This document shows, in pieces, positions 39,542 to 39,931 of a DNA stretch of 39,931 bases. The notes beneath the pieces were generated by a model. It did not search any database, was not told the DNA's origin, and was given only the letters and a program-made list of their open reading frames with translations. A program made the translations under genes and the position numbers. The DNA lies in the IMG/VR virus record IMGVR_UViG_3300032116_000514, positions 1 through 39,931 of that record. One strand, given 5' to 3'. Source of the DNA: a virus. Positions within the stretch are counted from its first letter, which is position 1, and every line of letters begins with the position of its first letter.

Positions 39542-39743
39542 TTTTTGCTTTCACCTCATCAACAGCGCCAGCGATGGCTAATAGCCAGTCCATTAAATAC
39601 GCTGGTTGTTCATCTACTTGCGCAGGTGTCCAACCAAATTTTTCTGCTGCGACATAATAAATGTATTCATCATCGGGATATGAGAACGCTTCGTGGCGCT
39701 CTTTCCCTTGAAGAAGCCATTTTAGTCGCTGGAGCCTCCGAAA
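39513..39743 (-). CDS. Tail assembly chaperone, -1 frame extension (gpGT part)
   Basis: In the -1 frame after the slippery site the protein continues RRLQRLKWLLQGKERHEAFS, YPDDEYIYYVAAEKFGW, TPAQVDEQPAYLMDWLLAIA, a pattern typical of the second half of fused tail chaperones. The frame ends at 39513. It has no good start of its own, so it is reached by frameshifting from the 0-frame chaperone. The fused protein helps the tape measure and tail tube assemble. Confidence 0.85.
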   Translation of the reverse strand, partial: FRRLQRLKWLLQGKERHEAFSYPDDEYIYYVAAEKFGWTPAQVDEQPAYLMDWLLAIAGAVDEVKAKSDNKQSQTR

Positions 39744-39931
39744 GGGCTTTCAGGGTCAGCCTCAGTTTCTTTTGTTTGTGACAACTGTGGGAACAGAACC
39801 TTCTGTGCTTTACCTGCTTCTTCGGCGAGCGCATCGTAATCTGCCATTGTCAGTTCTTCGAGAAAACTGATTTTGACAGACGGAATCGGAAAATCAAAAG
39901 ACCATTCTTCAACGAGAATAGCGATAAGACC
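39722..39931 (-). CDS. Tail assembly chaperone, 0-frame (gpG-like), C-terminal 69 residues
   Basis: This gene enters from the window edge, so its N-terminus is missing. It reads VEEWSFDFPIPSVKISFLEE, MADYDALAEEAGKAQKVLF, ending GGSSD. It is followed by the -1 frame extension and then the gp10-like and tape-measure genes, the classic order of chaperone before tape measure. The slippery CCCTTTC lies six codons before its stop. Confidence 0.85.
   Translation of the reverse strand, partial: GLIAILVEEWSFDFPIPSVKISFLEELTMADYDALAEEAGKAQKVLFPQLSQTKETEADPESPFGGSSD
39740..39746 (-). promoter_or_regulatory. Programmed -1 ribosomal frameshift site CCCTTTC
   Basis: The heptamer reads C CCT TTC in the 0 frame, a perfect X XXY YYZ slippery sequence. 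After slipping, the frame reads CCC TTT and continues in the conserved chaperone extension. It is the only such heptamer I see in the overlap. Frameshifting here is the known mechanism in many siphoviruses. Confidence 0.88.

Overview
The window looks like most of the genome of a tailed, long-tailed (siphovirus-type) dsDNA phage. The host is probably a Gram-positive bacterium and most likely an actinobacterium. The reasons are a CHAP-type endolysin with small membrane proteins and no spanins, a DUF2746-like membrane protein, AGGAGG ribosome sites, an actinophage-like set of small zinc-ribbon proteins, and moderate GC by eye. Host assignment is inference. Almost every gene is on the minus strand, so transcription runs right to left. 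The window begins inside the major capsid gene and ends inside the tail-assembly chaperone gene. If the genome is circular or permuted, the missing piece would hold the rest of the capsid gene, the head-tail connectors and the major tail protein.

Layout from right to left. 39.9-24.7 kb is the late tail and lysis operon: tail chaperone with a -1 frameshift, a gp10-like protein, tape measure, distal tail protein, fibres including a 1,135-residue glycine-rich adhesin, hub, a minor tail protein, membrane protein, CHAP endolysin, holin candidate, a helix-turn-helix protein, metallophosphoesterase and a DUF6378 protein. It ends at a strong terminator (24686-24717). 24.7-24.0 kb holds the only plus-strand gene, a small acidic protein, and a noncoding control region. 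24.0-12.2 kb is the early operon: small unknown proteins, a DUF932 protein, a UV-repair-type glycosylase fused to a helix-turn-helix, Bet-type annealing protein, winged-helix protein, Cas4-like nuclease, a DnaD/O-like initiator with a candidate origin inside it, a lytic transglycosylase, RusA, HNH and SSB. 12.1-8.8 kb is a DNA-modification cassette: UDP-glucuronate decarboxylase, ParB-like protein, TET/JBP dioxygenase and a TET-associated-type glycosyltransferase. It runs directly into the terminase, fibre, portal, MuF, protease and capsid genes (8.8-0 kb).

Two systems stand out. First, four successive intergenic or leader segments of the early operon (22.5-24.0 kb) each fold as a complete type II hammerhead ribozyme. 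All four have intact cores, four different stem II sequences that all pair, stable tetraloops, and a shared AAAGGG-type ribosome site downstream. In three of the four the last base of the upstream stop codon is the first paired base of stem II. This looks like a self-cleaving array that cuts a polycistronic message into units. Second, the TET/JBP, glycosyltransferase and UDP-xylose-synthase genes suggest that the phage oxidises a 5-methylpyrimidine and caps it with a pentose, just before packaging. No cytosine methyltransferase or nucleotide hydroxymethylase is visible in the window, so the target base is open.

Several real genes are very short (31, 36, 45, 54 and 55 codons). They are supported by stop/start overlaps with their neighbours, and several are Cys-rich. 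No tRNA, CRISPR array, integrase or transposase was seen.
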